From a virus: a stretch of DNA of 51,765 nucleotides. Under the pieces are notes generated by a model. The model did no database searches and was not told the DNA's origin. It saw only the letters and a program-made list of their open reading frames with translations. The first letter of the stretch is position 1, and every line of letters starts with the position of its first letter. Both the position numbers and the translations under genes were made by a program. The stretch is taken from the IMG/VR virus record IMGVR_UViG_3300009788_000125, positions 1-51,765 of that record; one strand, given 5' to 3'. Shown here piece by piece: positions 15,611 to 22,957 of this stretch.

Positions 15611-15621
15611 GGCCATGGCCC
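15594..15621 (+). promoter_or_regulatory. perfect palindromic operator around the -10 box
   Basis: GGGCCATGGCC (15594-15604) and its exact reverse complement GGCCATGGCCC (15611-15621) flank the TACAAT -10 box. An 11-bp perfect inverted repeat over the -10 and start site is what a repressor operator looks like. The gene that follows encodes an XRE-type DNA-binding protein, so autoregulation is likely (inference). Confidence 0.8.
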
Positions 15622-15659
15622 ACAGAGGCCAGCGACGTGACGATCACAAGGGAGTGTGC

Positions 15660-15878
15660 ATGACCATAGGAGACAGGCTGCGAGCGTGGCGGGAGCACCG
15701 GGGTTACAGCCAGGCGCAGATCGCCTGCTACCTCGAACTGGAGGACAAGGGCAGTATCAGTCGGTGGGAGCGGGGCACCCGCAGGCCGACCGGCTACTAC
15801 CTGCAGCGGGTCCAGGACCTGATGGAGCGGGCGGACCTGCCGAGGTGGGCCGTCGACCTCCGGAGCAAGACGGCATGA
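15660..15878 (+). CDS. XRE-family helix-turn-helix regulator
   Basis: This 72-residue protein is a single Cro/C1-type domain: GDRLRAWREHRGYSQAQIACYLELEDKGSISRWERG, with the helix-turn-helix at about residues 17-38 and the typical 'SQxxxA...SxSxWERG' pattern. It is the only clear transcription regulator in the window. The ATG at 15660 has AAGGGAG at about 15648. It probably binds the palindrome in its own promoter, and perhaps the half-site blocks in P1-P4. It lacks a dimerisation or cleavage domain, so it is Cro-like in size. Confidence 0.88.
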   Translation: MTIGDRLRAWREHRGYSQAQIACYLELEDKGSISRWERGTRRPTGYYLQRVQDLMERADLPRWAVDLRSKTA

Positions 15879-16135
15879 AGGCCGGCGGCTGGTACGCGGC
15901 TGGCCTGGTGATGATCCTGGGGGCCGTGACGCTCCTGGTGACCGACCACGGGCTCGCGGGGACGGTGTACACCTGCATGGGCCTGGGGCTCCTGTTCGCG
16001 GCGAACGGCATCGAGGAGCGCCTGGCCAAGCGCCGGGTGCGGGACGCCATCCGTGAGAACGCGCAGTGCTGCTACGCTCCCGCTTGTGTCCTTGAGAAGG
16101 GGCACGTCGGCCTGCATCAGGTAATGAAATCATGA
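15875..16135 (+). CDS. two-span membrane protein with GHxGxH zinc module
   Basis: An 86-residue protein with two membrane segments (about residues 5-23 and 28-45) and a cytoplasmic or external tail that ends in CCYAPACVLEKGHVGLH, one copy of the C...C...GHxGxH module found many times further downstream. ATGA coupling to the XRE gene. Possible envelope-directed accessory protein, for example superinfection exclusion, but this is a guess. Confidence 0.7.
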   Translation: MKAGGWYAAGLVMILGAVTLLVTDHGLAGTVYTCMGLGLLFAANGIEERLAKRRVRDAIRENAQCCYAPACVLEKGHVGLHQVMKS

Positions 16136-16719
16136 AGGGTGACGGATTCTGGTCGATGTGGGCCGTGGTGATTATCTTCCTGGCGCTGGCCTTCTGGAGC
16201 GGTTGGGTCGCGGCCGACCTACTCGTGGACGGCGACTGCCAGGTGAACCTGGGCGACGTGGCCAACGTGTGCGCAGAGCCGTACCTGGTGACGCCACGCT
16301 GCGACGACGACGACCTGGCGTGGCCCGACGTGCCCGACGTCGACCTGGATCGCTACCGCGTGATCGAGCGCACCCTGGACCTGGTAATTGTGGCCATGTG
16401 GGACACCGCGGTGCCGCTGATCCGCATCGGGTGTCGCACCGAGGACGTACTGATCGGGGTGAGCGCCATTGACCTGGCGGGCAACCTGAGCGTGGACGAG
16501 GCCGCGTGCATCTGGCGATCGAGGCGCACCTGGGACTGCGTGAGCGACAGCCGGCCCGAGTGTGAGCCTGGCGCCTGCACGTTTTTCTGCGACGCCTGGG
16601 CCACCTGTGAGGTAGACGGCAGGGTGTTCACCTGCTGCGGCGCTGGTCACCTGGAGCCCGAGGGGTGCACGCAGTGCATGGCGCCGATAGGTGGCGTGGC
16701 TGTGTGGGTGATGCCGTGA
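16132..16719 (+). CDS. membrane-anchored Cys-rich extracytoplasmic protein
   Basis: A 195-residue protein with a signal anchor at residues about 8-29 (MWAVVIIFLALAFWSGWVAA). The rest is predicted outside and carries about 16 cysteines, many in the C-terminal 80 residues (CEPGACTFFCDAWATCEV, then CCGAGH, CTQC), consistent with disulfide bonds. A beta-type middle domain (residues about 75-120) contains DLAGNLS, as in Ig-like domains. It may alter the host surface during infection. Not a recognised family. Confidence 0.7.
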   Translation: MKGDGFWSMWAVVIIFLALAFWSGWVAADLLVDGDCQVNLGDVANVCAEPYLVTPRCDDDDLAWPDVPDVDLDRYRVIERTLDLVIVAMWDTAVPLIRIGCRTEDVLIGVSAIDLAGNLSVDEAACIWRSRRTWDCVSDSRPECEPGACTFFCDAWATCEVDGRVFTCCGAGHLEPEGCTQCMAPIGGVAVWVMP

Positions 16720-17180
16720 ACAGCAAGTCGTACAGCGACAGGGTGCGGGCGATCGTGGGGCGCAGGACGAACGCCAAGCGAGCGCAGAAGCGGGCCACGG
16801 CGTTGACCAGAGAGGAATTTATGCGCAGCGTGGCGGCTGGCGCCAGGCGCACGGCTGCCAGGGAGAGCAAGGCGTCACGCGAGAGCAATCAGCGGCGCAC
16901 GAAGCGGCAGCGCACAGCGAGGCGCAAGGGGCCGTCCAGGACGCCGCGATACGAGCGCCCAAGGCAGGTGGCGAAGGCGTACATCCGGGACATCGTGTCG
17001 CTCGCTGGTGGCGGCGAGGCGGTGCGGTTCGACATCCCTGCACCAGTGGTCGAGGCGTTCACGAAGGGCAAGCTCGACGGCATGCGGATCGTGCCGGCGA
17101 GGCTCGGCTGTATCGACAAGGGCCGGCTGACGCGGGGCCAGGAGCGACGCATTCGATTGCGTCTGGCGGAGGCGACGTGA
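16716..17180 (+). CDS. very basic hypothetical protein
   Basis: A 154-residue protein with a GTGA-coupled start. Residues about 1-90 are rich in Arg, Lys and Ala (RRTNAKRAQKRATAL), suggesting nucleic-acid binding. The last 65 residues look folded (VRFDIPAPVVEAFTKGKLDG). It ends in a copy of the dispersed inverted-repeat motif (17146-17163). Function unknown. Confidence 0.68.
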   Translation: MNSKSYSDRVRAIVGRRTNAKRAQKRATALTREEFMRSVAAGARRTAARESKASRESNQRRTKRQRTARRKGPSRTPRYERPRQVAKAYIRDIVSLAGGGEAVRFDIPAPVVEAFTKGKLDGMRIVPARLGCIDKGRLTRGQERRIRLRLAEAT

Positions 17181-17398
17181 ACCTGCAGCCACTGGCAGAC
17201 GCCGATAGCGACATGGCTAGGATCGAGCGCATGGTCAGGCGCCAAATGTACGGGCTGTGGGGGCGGCACAAGGGGCTCCGGCGGCTATCGCTCGAGGTGG
17301 CCGGCGACGGCAGTATTGCCAGCATCACGCCCGTCCCGACCGTGGCGGATCAGGGCAAGGACCTGCGGCGGTTCATGGAGGCCCTGGAAAAATGGTGA
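17177..17398 (+). CDS. small hypothetical protein
   Basis: A 73-residue protein, ATGA-coupled to the gene before. Helical first half with many Arg and Met (RIERMVRRQMYGLWGRHKGL), then strands. Not recognised; accessory region. Confidence 0.66.
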   Translation: MNLQPLADADSDMARIERMVRRQMYGLWGRHKGLRRLSLEVAGDGSIASITPVPTVADQGKDLRRFMEALEKW

Positions 17399-17757
17399 TC
17401 AAAGACGTCACGAAGGACCCTGGCAGCATCTGGTACGGGCACGAGCTGGCATACGAAGTGATGCGGGAGTCGCTGGCCGAGCTGCGGCGCAGCGGCAAGA
17501 GCCCTAACGACATCGGGTGCGAGCTACGGCGGGTAGCCGATGTGGTCCAGTCGGCGGCGAGACTCGCCAGAGCCGTGGCCGATATTGTCGAGCGGGTGCC
17601 GCCTGACCGGCTGAAAATCTACGCCGCTGTCATGGGTATCGAGTGGCCACCGCTGCCGCCTGCACCGCCGCCGTGCGAGAAGCACGGGCGAGCGTACTGC
17701 TGCCAGGGGCTGCCGACGGACCCGGTGCCAGTGGGTGACCCGCGGGGTAGCGCATGA
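17392..17757 (+). CDS. hypothetical protein with C-terminal Cys/Pro tail
   Basis: A 121-residue protein with a long helical part (residues 12-78) and a Pro-rich end carrying CEKHGRAYCC, a possible metal site. ATG 17392 overlaps the previous gene by 7 bases; GTG 17395 is an alternative. Not recognised. Confidence 0.66.
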   Translation: MVIKDVTKDPGSIWYGHELAYEVMRESLAELRRSGKSPNDIGCELRRVADVVQSAARLARAVADIVERVPPDRLKIYAAVMGIEWPPLPPAPPPCEKHGRAYCCQGLPTDPVPVGDPRGSA

Positions 17758-17978
17758 CGGGGTGGCACAGAGAGATGACGGGCTGCGACGCGGGGCCGCA
17801 CGAGTACACCCCGATCCGCTGGTGGGACAAGTGGGTGGCCAGGGGGCGCTGCTCGTCGTGCTACTACCCACGCGAGTGGCACCCGATCACAGGGTGGGTA
17901 CCGGCCAGGCCGCTAGGCTGCCGGACGTCCGCCATCAATCCATCAACCGATCCGCCGAGAGGAGGTACGGCACGATGA
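17754..17978 (+). CDS. small zinc-finger-like protein
   Basis: A 74-residue protein with CDAGPHEYTPIRWW and RCSSCYYPREWHP, a Cys/His set matching a zinc-binding fold. ATGA-coupled on both sides. Related in style to the many Cys/His proteins further downstream. Confidence 0.66.
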   Translation: MTGWHREMTGCDAGPHEYTPIRWWDKWVARGRCSSCYYPREWHPITGWVPARPLGCRTSAINPSTDPPRGGTAR

Positions 17979-18361
17979 AGCGAACACTGATCATGAGCAT
18001 GATTGCGGGAACGGTGGCCCTGTTGGTCGGGAGCGCCTACGACCAGGGCGTGGCTGCCGACCCGGTGCCGATGGTGCAGTACGAGACCTGCCAGGTCGAC
18101 GACGACCAGGCGGTGGTCGAAGGCACGTGCTTCGAGAACGAGGCGCCCAACCTGCACAACGAGGCACCGAACCTGGACCCACGGTTCGAGAGCATGGTGG
18201 CGAACCACCCCGATGCCGAGGAGGTCGACATCAGGTACACCGTGCGGGTCAAGGCCGACGGCTGCTGCGAGGTATGCACGACCGTCTGTTGGGGCGGGTC
18301 GGGAACGATCTGCTGGCGGTCGTGCCGCACGAACTGCGGCGCCCTGATGCCAGGCTGCTGA
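17975..18361 (+). CDS. secreted Cys-rich small protein
   Basis: A 128-residue protein with a clear signal peptide (residues 1 to about 28, MKRTLIMSMIAGTVALLVGS with a likely cut after GVAA). The mature part is acidic, then ends in a dense cysteine knot-like segment with nine cysteines in the last 35 residues (CCEVCTTVCWGGSGTICW, then RSCRTNCG). GAGGAGG before ATG 17975 indicates strong translation. A secreted effector, toxin-like or surface-binding role is possible; no family is recognised. Confidence 0.72.
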   Translation: MKRTLIMSMIAGTVALLVGSAYDQGVAADPVPMVQYETCQVDDDQAVVEGTCFENEAPNLHNEAPNLDPRFESMVANHPDAEEVDIRYTVRVKADGCCEVCTTVCWGGSGTICWRSCRTNCGALMPGC

Positions 18362-18372
18362 CCGGAGGATAG

Positions 18373-18960
18373 ATGACGGGCAGGCTCACAGGGTGGCAGC
18401 TATCGATAGCGGCGAAGGCTGGCGTCGCGGTGTGGCTGAAAAGCCGCATCGACAAGCGCCAGGACCAGCACGGCTACAGGGGCGACGACCTCATTGTTCA
18501 CGTCGAGGGCAACGCCGCGGAGCTGTTCGTCGCCAACAAGCTCAACAGGTATTGGGAGCCGCAGATCGACAGGTTCAAGGCCGGCGACATTGGCGACGAC
18601 CTGCAGGTGCGGCACACCAATCTCAAGGACGGGAGCCTGATCGTCCGGCGTAAGGATCCAGTCGGCCACACCTACCTACTCGTCGTGGGCGACATCTTTG
18701 GCGAGCTACGACTGGCCGGCTGGATCCGAGGCGTTGACGCAAGGCAGGGTGAGTGGTGGCGAGCGCCCGGTGGCCGGCCTGGCGCGTGGTTTATTCCACA
18801 GGCCGAACTGCAGTTCGTTGGGTCGCTGCCGGCGCCTCAACGCACCGGCCACGTTTATTACGTCGAAGGGGACGGCCACGACTGCTACACCGGCATGGAC
18901 GGCGACGACAACGAGGGAGTGAACCGAGAGCCGGCGGGCCTGCCGGCGTGGGAGGGGTAG
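18373..18960 (+). CDS. putative PD-(D/E)XK-like nuclease-fold protein
   Basis: A 195-residue protein. The pattern 'GNAAELFVANKLNRYW' (about 50-65), 'GDIGDDLQVRHTNLKDGSLIVRRKD' (about 75-99, an acidic residue followed by QVR in place of ExK) and 'YLLVVGD...LAGWIRGVDAR' matches a family of predicted phage endonuclease-fold proteins. If active it would cut DNA; the Q-V-R variant makes activity uncertain. It follows the secreted protein by 11 bases and precedes a PGDYG-type gene. Confidence 0.55.
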   Translation: MTGRLTGWQLSIAAKAGVAVWLKSRIDKRQDQHGYRGDDLIVHVEGNAAELFVANKLNRYWEPQIDRFKAGDIGDDLQVRHTNLKDGSLIVRRKDPVGHTYLLVVGDIFGELRLAGWIRGVDARQGEWWRAPGGRPGAWFIPQAELQFVGSLPAPQRTGHVYYVEGDGHDCYTGMDGDDNEGVNREPAGLPAWEG

Positions 18961-18962
18961 CC

Positions 18963-19271
18963 GTGTATAAGTTCCGCAAGAAGCCCGTGGTGATTGAGGC
19001 GTTTCAGATGACCGTAGAGCGCCGCTGGCACAACGACGAGTGGCCAAATTGGCTGCACGAAGCATGGCAGAAGGATAAGGGGGACGCGGGCGCCTACTGG
19101 TGCGACAAGACTCAGACGGATAGGACATTCATCACGACACTGGAAGGCGTCCACGAGGTGTCGCCAGGAGATTTCATTATCCAGGGTGTCAAGGGCGAGC
19201 TGTACCCCTGCAAGCCGGACATCTTCGAGACGACCTACGACCCGGTGAAGCCGGTCTGTGGGTCGGAATGA
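18963..19271 (+). CDS. PGDYG-domain phage protein
   Basis: This 102-residue protein closely follows a very common phage protein: KFRKKPVVIEAFQMT at the start, then TLEGVHEVSPGDFIIQGVKG and ELYPCKPDIFETTYDPV. The 'PGD(F/W/Y)IIxGVKGExYPCKPDIF' block defines the PGDYG domain. The family is widespread in phages but its function is unknown. GTG start at 18963. Confidence 0.82.
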   Translation: MYKFRKKPVVIEAFQMTVERRWHNDEWPNWLHEAWQKDKGDAGAYWCDKTQTDRTFITTLEGVHEVSPGDFIIQGVKGELYPCKPDIFETTYDPVKPVCGSE

Positions 19272-19678
19272 ACAAGCGGCTGCAGGAAAACGTCGAGCGC
19301 ATCGCCAACAACCTGGGCGACCTGGTCGACGCGGTGAAGGGGCTCAGCGAACTCGGGGCCCTGACGATCAACGTCACCAGCCCGCCGCTGGACCTGGGTA
19401 GCGACGACGAGCACCGTGGCGACCCGGCATACGAGGCGGTGCAGGTGGAGCTGGCGGCGTTGGAGAAGCAGAAGGATTGGCTGGCCAGCAGCATCGTCCC
19501 GAGCGAGGAGGACCTGCGCAACCACCAGGTCGAGATGGCCAGGCACGAGGCGCACCGGATCCGGCTGCACGCCGGCAACCCGTTCGGTTGTCTGCTCGGG
19601 GTCAAGGGCATGACCAGCGAGCACACCGAGGCGTGCGACGACGCCGTGCGCTTGCTGGTCGAGGAGGCCAACCGGTGA
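19268..19678 (+). CDS. helical hypothetical protein
   Basis: A 136-residue protein with N-terminal helix (RLQENVERIANNLGDLVDAV), an acidic loop, and further helices with His/Glu-rich segments. ATGA-coupled to the PGDYG gene. Not recognised. Confidence 0.68.
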   Translation: MNKRLQENVERIANNLGDLVDAVKGLSELGALTINVTSPPLDLGSDDEHRGDPAYEAVQVELAALEKQKDWLASSIVPSEEDLRNHQVEMARHEAHRIRLHAGNPFGCLLGVKGMTSEHTEACDDAVRLLVEEANR

Positions 19679-20001
19679 GCGCGCCGACGGTCACGCAGCA
19701 AGCCCGCCGGCAGCCGCCCGGCCCTCGGCGTGGTGGCGTCGAGTCGTACCTCGACCCGACACACCGGGTCCGATGCTACGCCTGCCTGAAGGAGTTCATC
19801 GATCCGGAATTCATCTTCTGCGATCCGTGCTGGAAGCTGGTTCCTGCCGAGTACACGGCCACGAGGCGTGCACCGCTGCGAAACGAGTTCCCGCCATGCA
19901 CGGAGAAAGCCAAGGTACGGGCCGACCTCGCCATCAAGGCGGTCCAAGCTGCCCGCGGCGAGATACGGAGCGGGCGAGCGGCGTACCTGGGGCGACGATG
20001 A
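19675..20001 (+). CDS. zinc-ribbon protein
   Basis: A 108-residue protein with a classic zinc ribbon at residues about 33-55 (RCYACLKEFIDPEFIFCDPC, i.e. CxxC...CxxC), flanked by basic segments. The GTG start at 19675 is GTGA-coupled. A DNA- or RNA-binding accessory role is plausible. Confidence 0.7.
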   Translation: MSAPTVTQQARRQPPGPRRGGVESYLDPTHRVRCYACLKEFIDPEFIFCDPCWKLVPAEYTATRRAPLRNEFPPCTEKAKVRADLAIKAVQAARGEIRSGRAAYLGRR

Positions 20002-20342
20002 GCCGGCCGAGCGACCAGTGGCGAGCGACGGTGCAGCGCGTGGTCGATGCCTACAACGCCATCGCTCCGCACCTCGACGACGCGATCACGCTCGAGGACA
20101 GCGACAAGTCATTCAGCGCCAAGCGGGACGAGCTATGGGCAGCCGTGATGGCGCTCAACATCGCAACCCGGCCGAGAGCCGAGCACCACTACCAGGCCGT
20201 GGAAATCCTCGAGGGGCTGATCGAGGTCGAGATGGGACCGATCCACCCGGTCGGCCAGGACGACTTCGGGGCGGTGTGCATCTGCTGGTACTGCCGAGCC
20301 AAGCGGTTTGTCGGCAAGCCCGAGGGGTGGGTGCCGGCATGA
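19998..20342 (+). CDS. hypothetical protein with C-terminal Cys motif
   Basis: A 114-residue, mainly helical protein (RATVQRVVDAYNAIAPHLDD) ending in VCICWYCRAKRF, a possible small metal site. It is coupled by ATGA to both neighbours and lies directly before a methyltransferase gene, so it may assist it; that is only contextual. Confidence 0.66.
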   Translation: MSRPSDQWRATVQRVVDAYNAIAPHLDDAITLEDSDKSFSAKRDELWAAVMALNIATRPRAEHHYQAVEILEGLIEVEMGPIHPVGQDDFGAVCICWYCRAKRFVGKPEGWVPA

Positions 20343-21364
20343 TGCTGGTGCGATCCGACGCCCGGCAGATCCCGTTAAGGGACGGCAGTGTGCAGTGCTG
20401 TGTCACGTCGCCGCCGTATTGGGGGCTGCGGGATTATGGGGCGGACGCACAGCTCGGGCTCGAAGCCACGCCCGACGAGTACGTTGCCAATATGGTCGAG
20501 GTGTTCCGCGAGGTGCGACGGGCGCTACGAGATGACGGGACGCTGTGGCTGAACCTGGGGGATAGCTACGCTGGATCGTGGGGAGCGCAGAGCAGGGGCG
20601 GCCCCCCGAGCGACAAGAGTACGCTGGTCGGCAACGGGCATGTCGGTGGCGGTCCGAAACTCCACAACCTCAGCGCCACGCAGATTGCAGCGCACCCGGA
20701 CACCACGCACACCGGCAGCATCTCCAGGACCCCTGGCCTCAAGCCCAAGGACCTCGTCGGCATCCCGTGGCGTGTCGCGTTCGCCCTCCAGGCGGACGGC
20801 TGGTATCTCCGCAGCGACATCATCTGGGCGAAGCCGAATCCCATGCCGGAGAGCGTGACCGACAGGCCAACGAAGGCACACGAGTACCTGTTCCTACTGG
20901 CGAAATCGCAGCGGTACTACTACGACGCGGAGGCGATTGCGGAGGCGTCATTCGCCAAGAGCGCCCACGACCAATACGGAACGGGCTGCCTAGCGCCTGG
21001 GCAGACACGGCAGAGTGGCAATCGCCATCGCAGGATCGGTGCTGAACACGGCCGCCCCGGCCACCACCGCGGCAGCTCGGTGCCGTGGGCAGGCAGCACT
21101 AGAAACCGCCGTACCGTATGGACGGTCGCCACGCAGCCATACAGCGGCGCCCATTTCGCCACGTTCCCTCCGAAGCTGATCGAGCCATGCATCCGGGCCG
21201 GCAGCCCGGTGGGTGGTGTGGTGCTCGATCCATTCGTCGGCAGCGGCACTACCTGCGTGGTGGCGACGCAGAACAACCGCCACGGCATCGGGCTGGACCT
21301 TGCCTACCAGGACCTGGCGATGGAGCGCACACGCGAGGTCCAGCGGCGACTGGTGGGGGCATGA
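20339..21364 (+). CDS. beta-class DNA methyltransferase (N4-C or N6-A)
   Basis: This 341-residue enzyme transfers a methyl group from S-adenosylmethionine to the amino group of cytosine or adenine in DNA. The catalytic motif TSPPYWGLRDYG (SPPYW at 24-28) comes first and the cofactor motif DPFVGSGTT (about 297-305) last, the beta-class order. Between them are GTLWLNLGDSYAG, GIPWRVAFALQADGWYLRSD and IIWAKPNPMPES, all standard. The target site cannot be read from the sequence. It probably protects phage DNA from host restriction; no partner restriction gene is seen. Confidence 0.88.
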   Translation: MMLVRSDARQIPLRDGSVQCCVTSPPYWGLRDYGADAQLGLEATPDEYVANMVEVFREVRRALRDDGTLWLNLGDSYAGSWGAQSRGGPPSDKSTLVGNGHVGGGPKLHNLSATQIAAHPDTTHTGSISRTPGLKPKDLVGIPWRVAFALQADGWYLRSDIIWAKPNPMPESVTDRPTKAHEYLFLLAKSQRYYYDAEAIAEASFAKSAHDQYGTGCLAPGQTRQSGNRHRRIGAEHGRPGHHRGSSVPWAGSTRNRRTVWTVATQPYSGAHFATFPPKLIEPCIRAGSPVGGVVLDPFVGSGTTCVVATQNNRHGIGLDLAYQDLAMERTREVQRRLVGA

Positions 21365-21711
21365 CCTTCGACAACGACGTCAAGCGGATCCAGGAGCGCA
21401 TGCTGGCGCAGTTCGGGCGGCACGTGGACACGCTGATCCGGGATTGCCTGGGGGTGGTGGTGGAGCCCGAGACTTCGGCGCTGACATACGAGAGCCTGCG
21501 TAGGGCGGCCGACCGGTTGACCACGACGATTCATTGCCAAGCCAAGCACGCAGACGGAGTCAGGGCGGCGGTCAAGGACCGGCCGTGGATCACGGTGCAC
21601 ACCAACCCGTACATGAGCGAGAACCTGCTGCTGATCCTGACGCCGAAGCCGGATCCGTGGGAGGTGCCCGACGTCCAGGTCGTCGAGATCGCGGTGGAGG
21701 GCGACGCGTAA
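21361..21711 (+). CDS. hypothetical protein
   Basis: A 116-residue protein, ATGA-coupled to the methyltransferase gene. Helical N-terminus (DVKRIQERMLAQFGRHVDTL), then a strand-rich end (PWITVHTNPYMSENLLLILT). Not recognised. Confidence 0.66.
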   Translation: MTFDNDVKRIQERMLAQFGRHVDTLIRDCLGVVVEPETSALTYESLRRAADRLTTTIHCQAKHADGVRAAVKDRPWITVHTNPYMSENLLLILTPKPDPWEVPDVQVVEIAVEGDA

Positions 21712-21920
21712 TGTCGCAGAGAATCTGCCGTGGCCTGGGCGACCACATGGGCTGCCGCGGTGTGACGCTTCACCTGGACGGGCGGATCACGCTGGCACCA
21801 GCCAAGCACCCGGCGAGCGTGAAGCCGCAGCATCGGGTCTGGTGCGACGAGTGCGAGGCGGAGCGCAAGCGGCGCATCACCGAGCAGATGAAGGGGCTCG
21901 CGGCCAGGCTCGGCTTATGA
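21711..21920 (+). CDS. small zinc-finger-like protein
   Basis: A 69-residue protein with cysteines in ICRGLGDHMGCRG and RVWCDECEAER, a split zinc site, followed by a basic helix. Coupled to both neighbours. Possibly nucleic-acid binding. Confidence 0.66.
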   Translation: MSQRICRGLGDHMGCRGVTLHLDGRITLAPAKHPASVKPQHRVWCDECEAERKRRITEQMKGLAARLGL

Positions 21921-22336
21921 CGCCGGTGAGGCAGCGGAGTGGATTCGTGTGCATGGACAAGCGGCAGGACGACCCGTGCTCTCACGGGGCGATGGCTGCC
22001 CGTGGCCGGTGCGTGCGGCACTACGAGCGGTACAGGTCCAGGGCGAAGCGGGACGGCACGTGGGTGCCCAGGGCATGCGGCGGAAACAGTGCCTACCGAC
22101 GGGTGGGCGATGACCTGCGGATCCAGCTACGGCCTGGACGGAGCACGTACTCGTGGCTGCGGGAGCTAAGTGCTCGGATGCACCGGCTGTCGCAGAGCAT
22201 GCAGGAGGGCGGCGACTACATCGACGCGGTGCTCAACCAGATACAGATCAAGGCGGAGCGTGGTACTATGCAGCCCGGAAAACCGACGCACAAACAGGGC
22301 GACCGAGCCCGAAAAGGGAGCGAGCATGAGCGGTAA
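21917..22336 (+). CDS. basic Cys/His protein
   Basis: A 139-residue protein with a Cys/His cluster at residues about 12-36 (CMDKRQDDPCSHGAMAARGR then CVRHYERYR), a pattern seen in small phage zinc-binding proteins, followed by a basic helical region. ATGA-coupled. Function unknown. Confidence 0.66.
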   Translation: MTPVRQRSGFVCMDKRQDDPCSHGAMAARGRCVRHYERYRSRAKRDGTWVPRACGGNSAYRRVGDDLRIQLRPGRSTYSWLRELSARMHRLSQSMQEGGDYIDAVLNQIQIKAERGTMQPGKPTHKQGDRARKGSEHER

Positions 22337-22955
22337 CAGGGAGAAAATCACCACCAAGGTCGAGAGCTTGGGCGGGCACATTCGGGTCAAGGCCGACATC
22401 AGCATCGACAAGCGGCTGATCACGCACTACCGGGTGGCGAGCCAGAACCGGGCTGCGGAGGAGTGCAGCGACTTGCTCAAGGATGCCGTCCAGGCGGCGT
22501 TGGGCGAGCTACACGAGCGGTTCGAGAAGAGCGGCGCCCGCAAGGTAGCCCGAGCGAATGCGGCCGAGCTGAAGGGGCGTGAGGCCCGAGCGGGTATCGA
22601 CCACGCGGCCAACAGTGGCCGGGTGACGGACGACAGCGTGGACGGCATGGCTCCCCGCGGCGAGCGCAACGAGGGCGAGGTCGGCTACCTCCGCGACGAC
22701 GAGGGCAAGCCCAAGAGGGACGAGGACGGTGCGGTGATGATGGCCGGGTCGGCTGGCGTGGGCGGCAGCGGCACGCTGAGCACCGACGACCCTGGCGTCA
22801 TCGAGGTAGGGAGCGCCGTGGTGTTCGACTACGAGGGCCAGGACGTGGTGGGCGAGGTCACGAGCGTACAGGGCGGCGTTGCCGATGTGACGGCCGGGGA
22901 GTCGGAGTACTCGGTGCTGGTGGGCGACCTGAAGCTGGCCGACCTGGAGGGCTGA
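22326..22955 (+). CDS. hypothetical protein, acidic C-terminal domain
   Basis: A 209-residue protein. Residues 1-75 are a mixed domain (KITTKVESLGGHIRVKADIS, then helix). Residues about 95-150 are polar and probably disordered. The last 55 residues form a small beta domain (VGSAVVFDYEGQDVVGEVTS, SEYSVLVGDLKLADLEG) like an SH3-type barrel. Possibly a chaperone or binding protein. It overlaps the previous gene by 11 bases. Confidence 0.68.
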   Translation: MSGNREKITTKVESLGGHIRVKADISIDKRLITHYRVASQNRAAEECSDLLKDAVQAALGELHERFEKSGARKVARANAAELKGREARAGIDHAANSGRVTDDSVDGMAPRGERNEGEVGYLRDDEGKPKRDEDGAVMMAGSAGVGGSGTLSTDDPGVIEVGSAVVFDYEGQDVVGEVTSVQGGVADVTAGESEYSVLVGDLKLADLEG

Positions 22956-22957
22956 GC

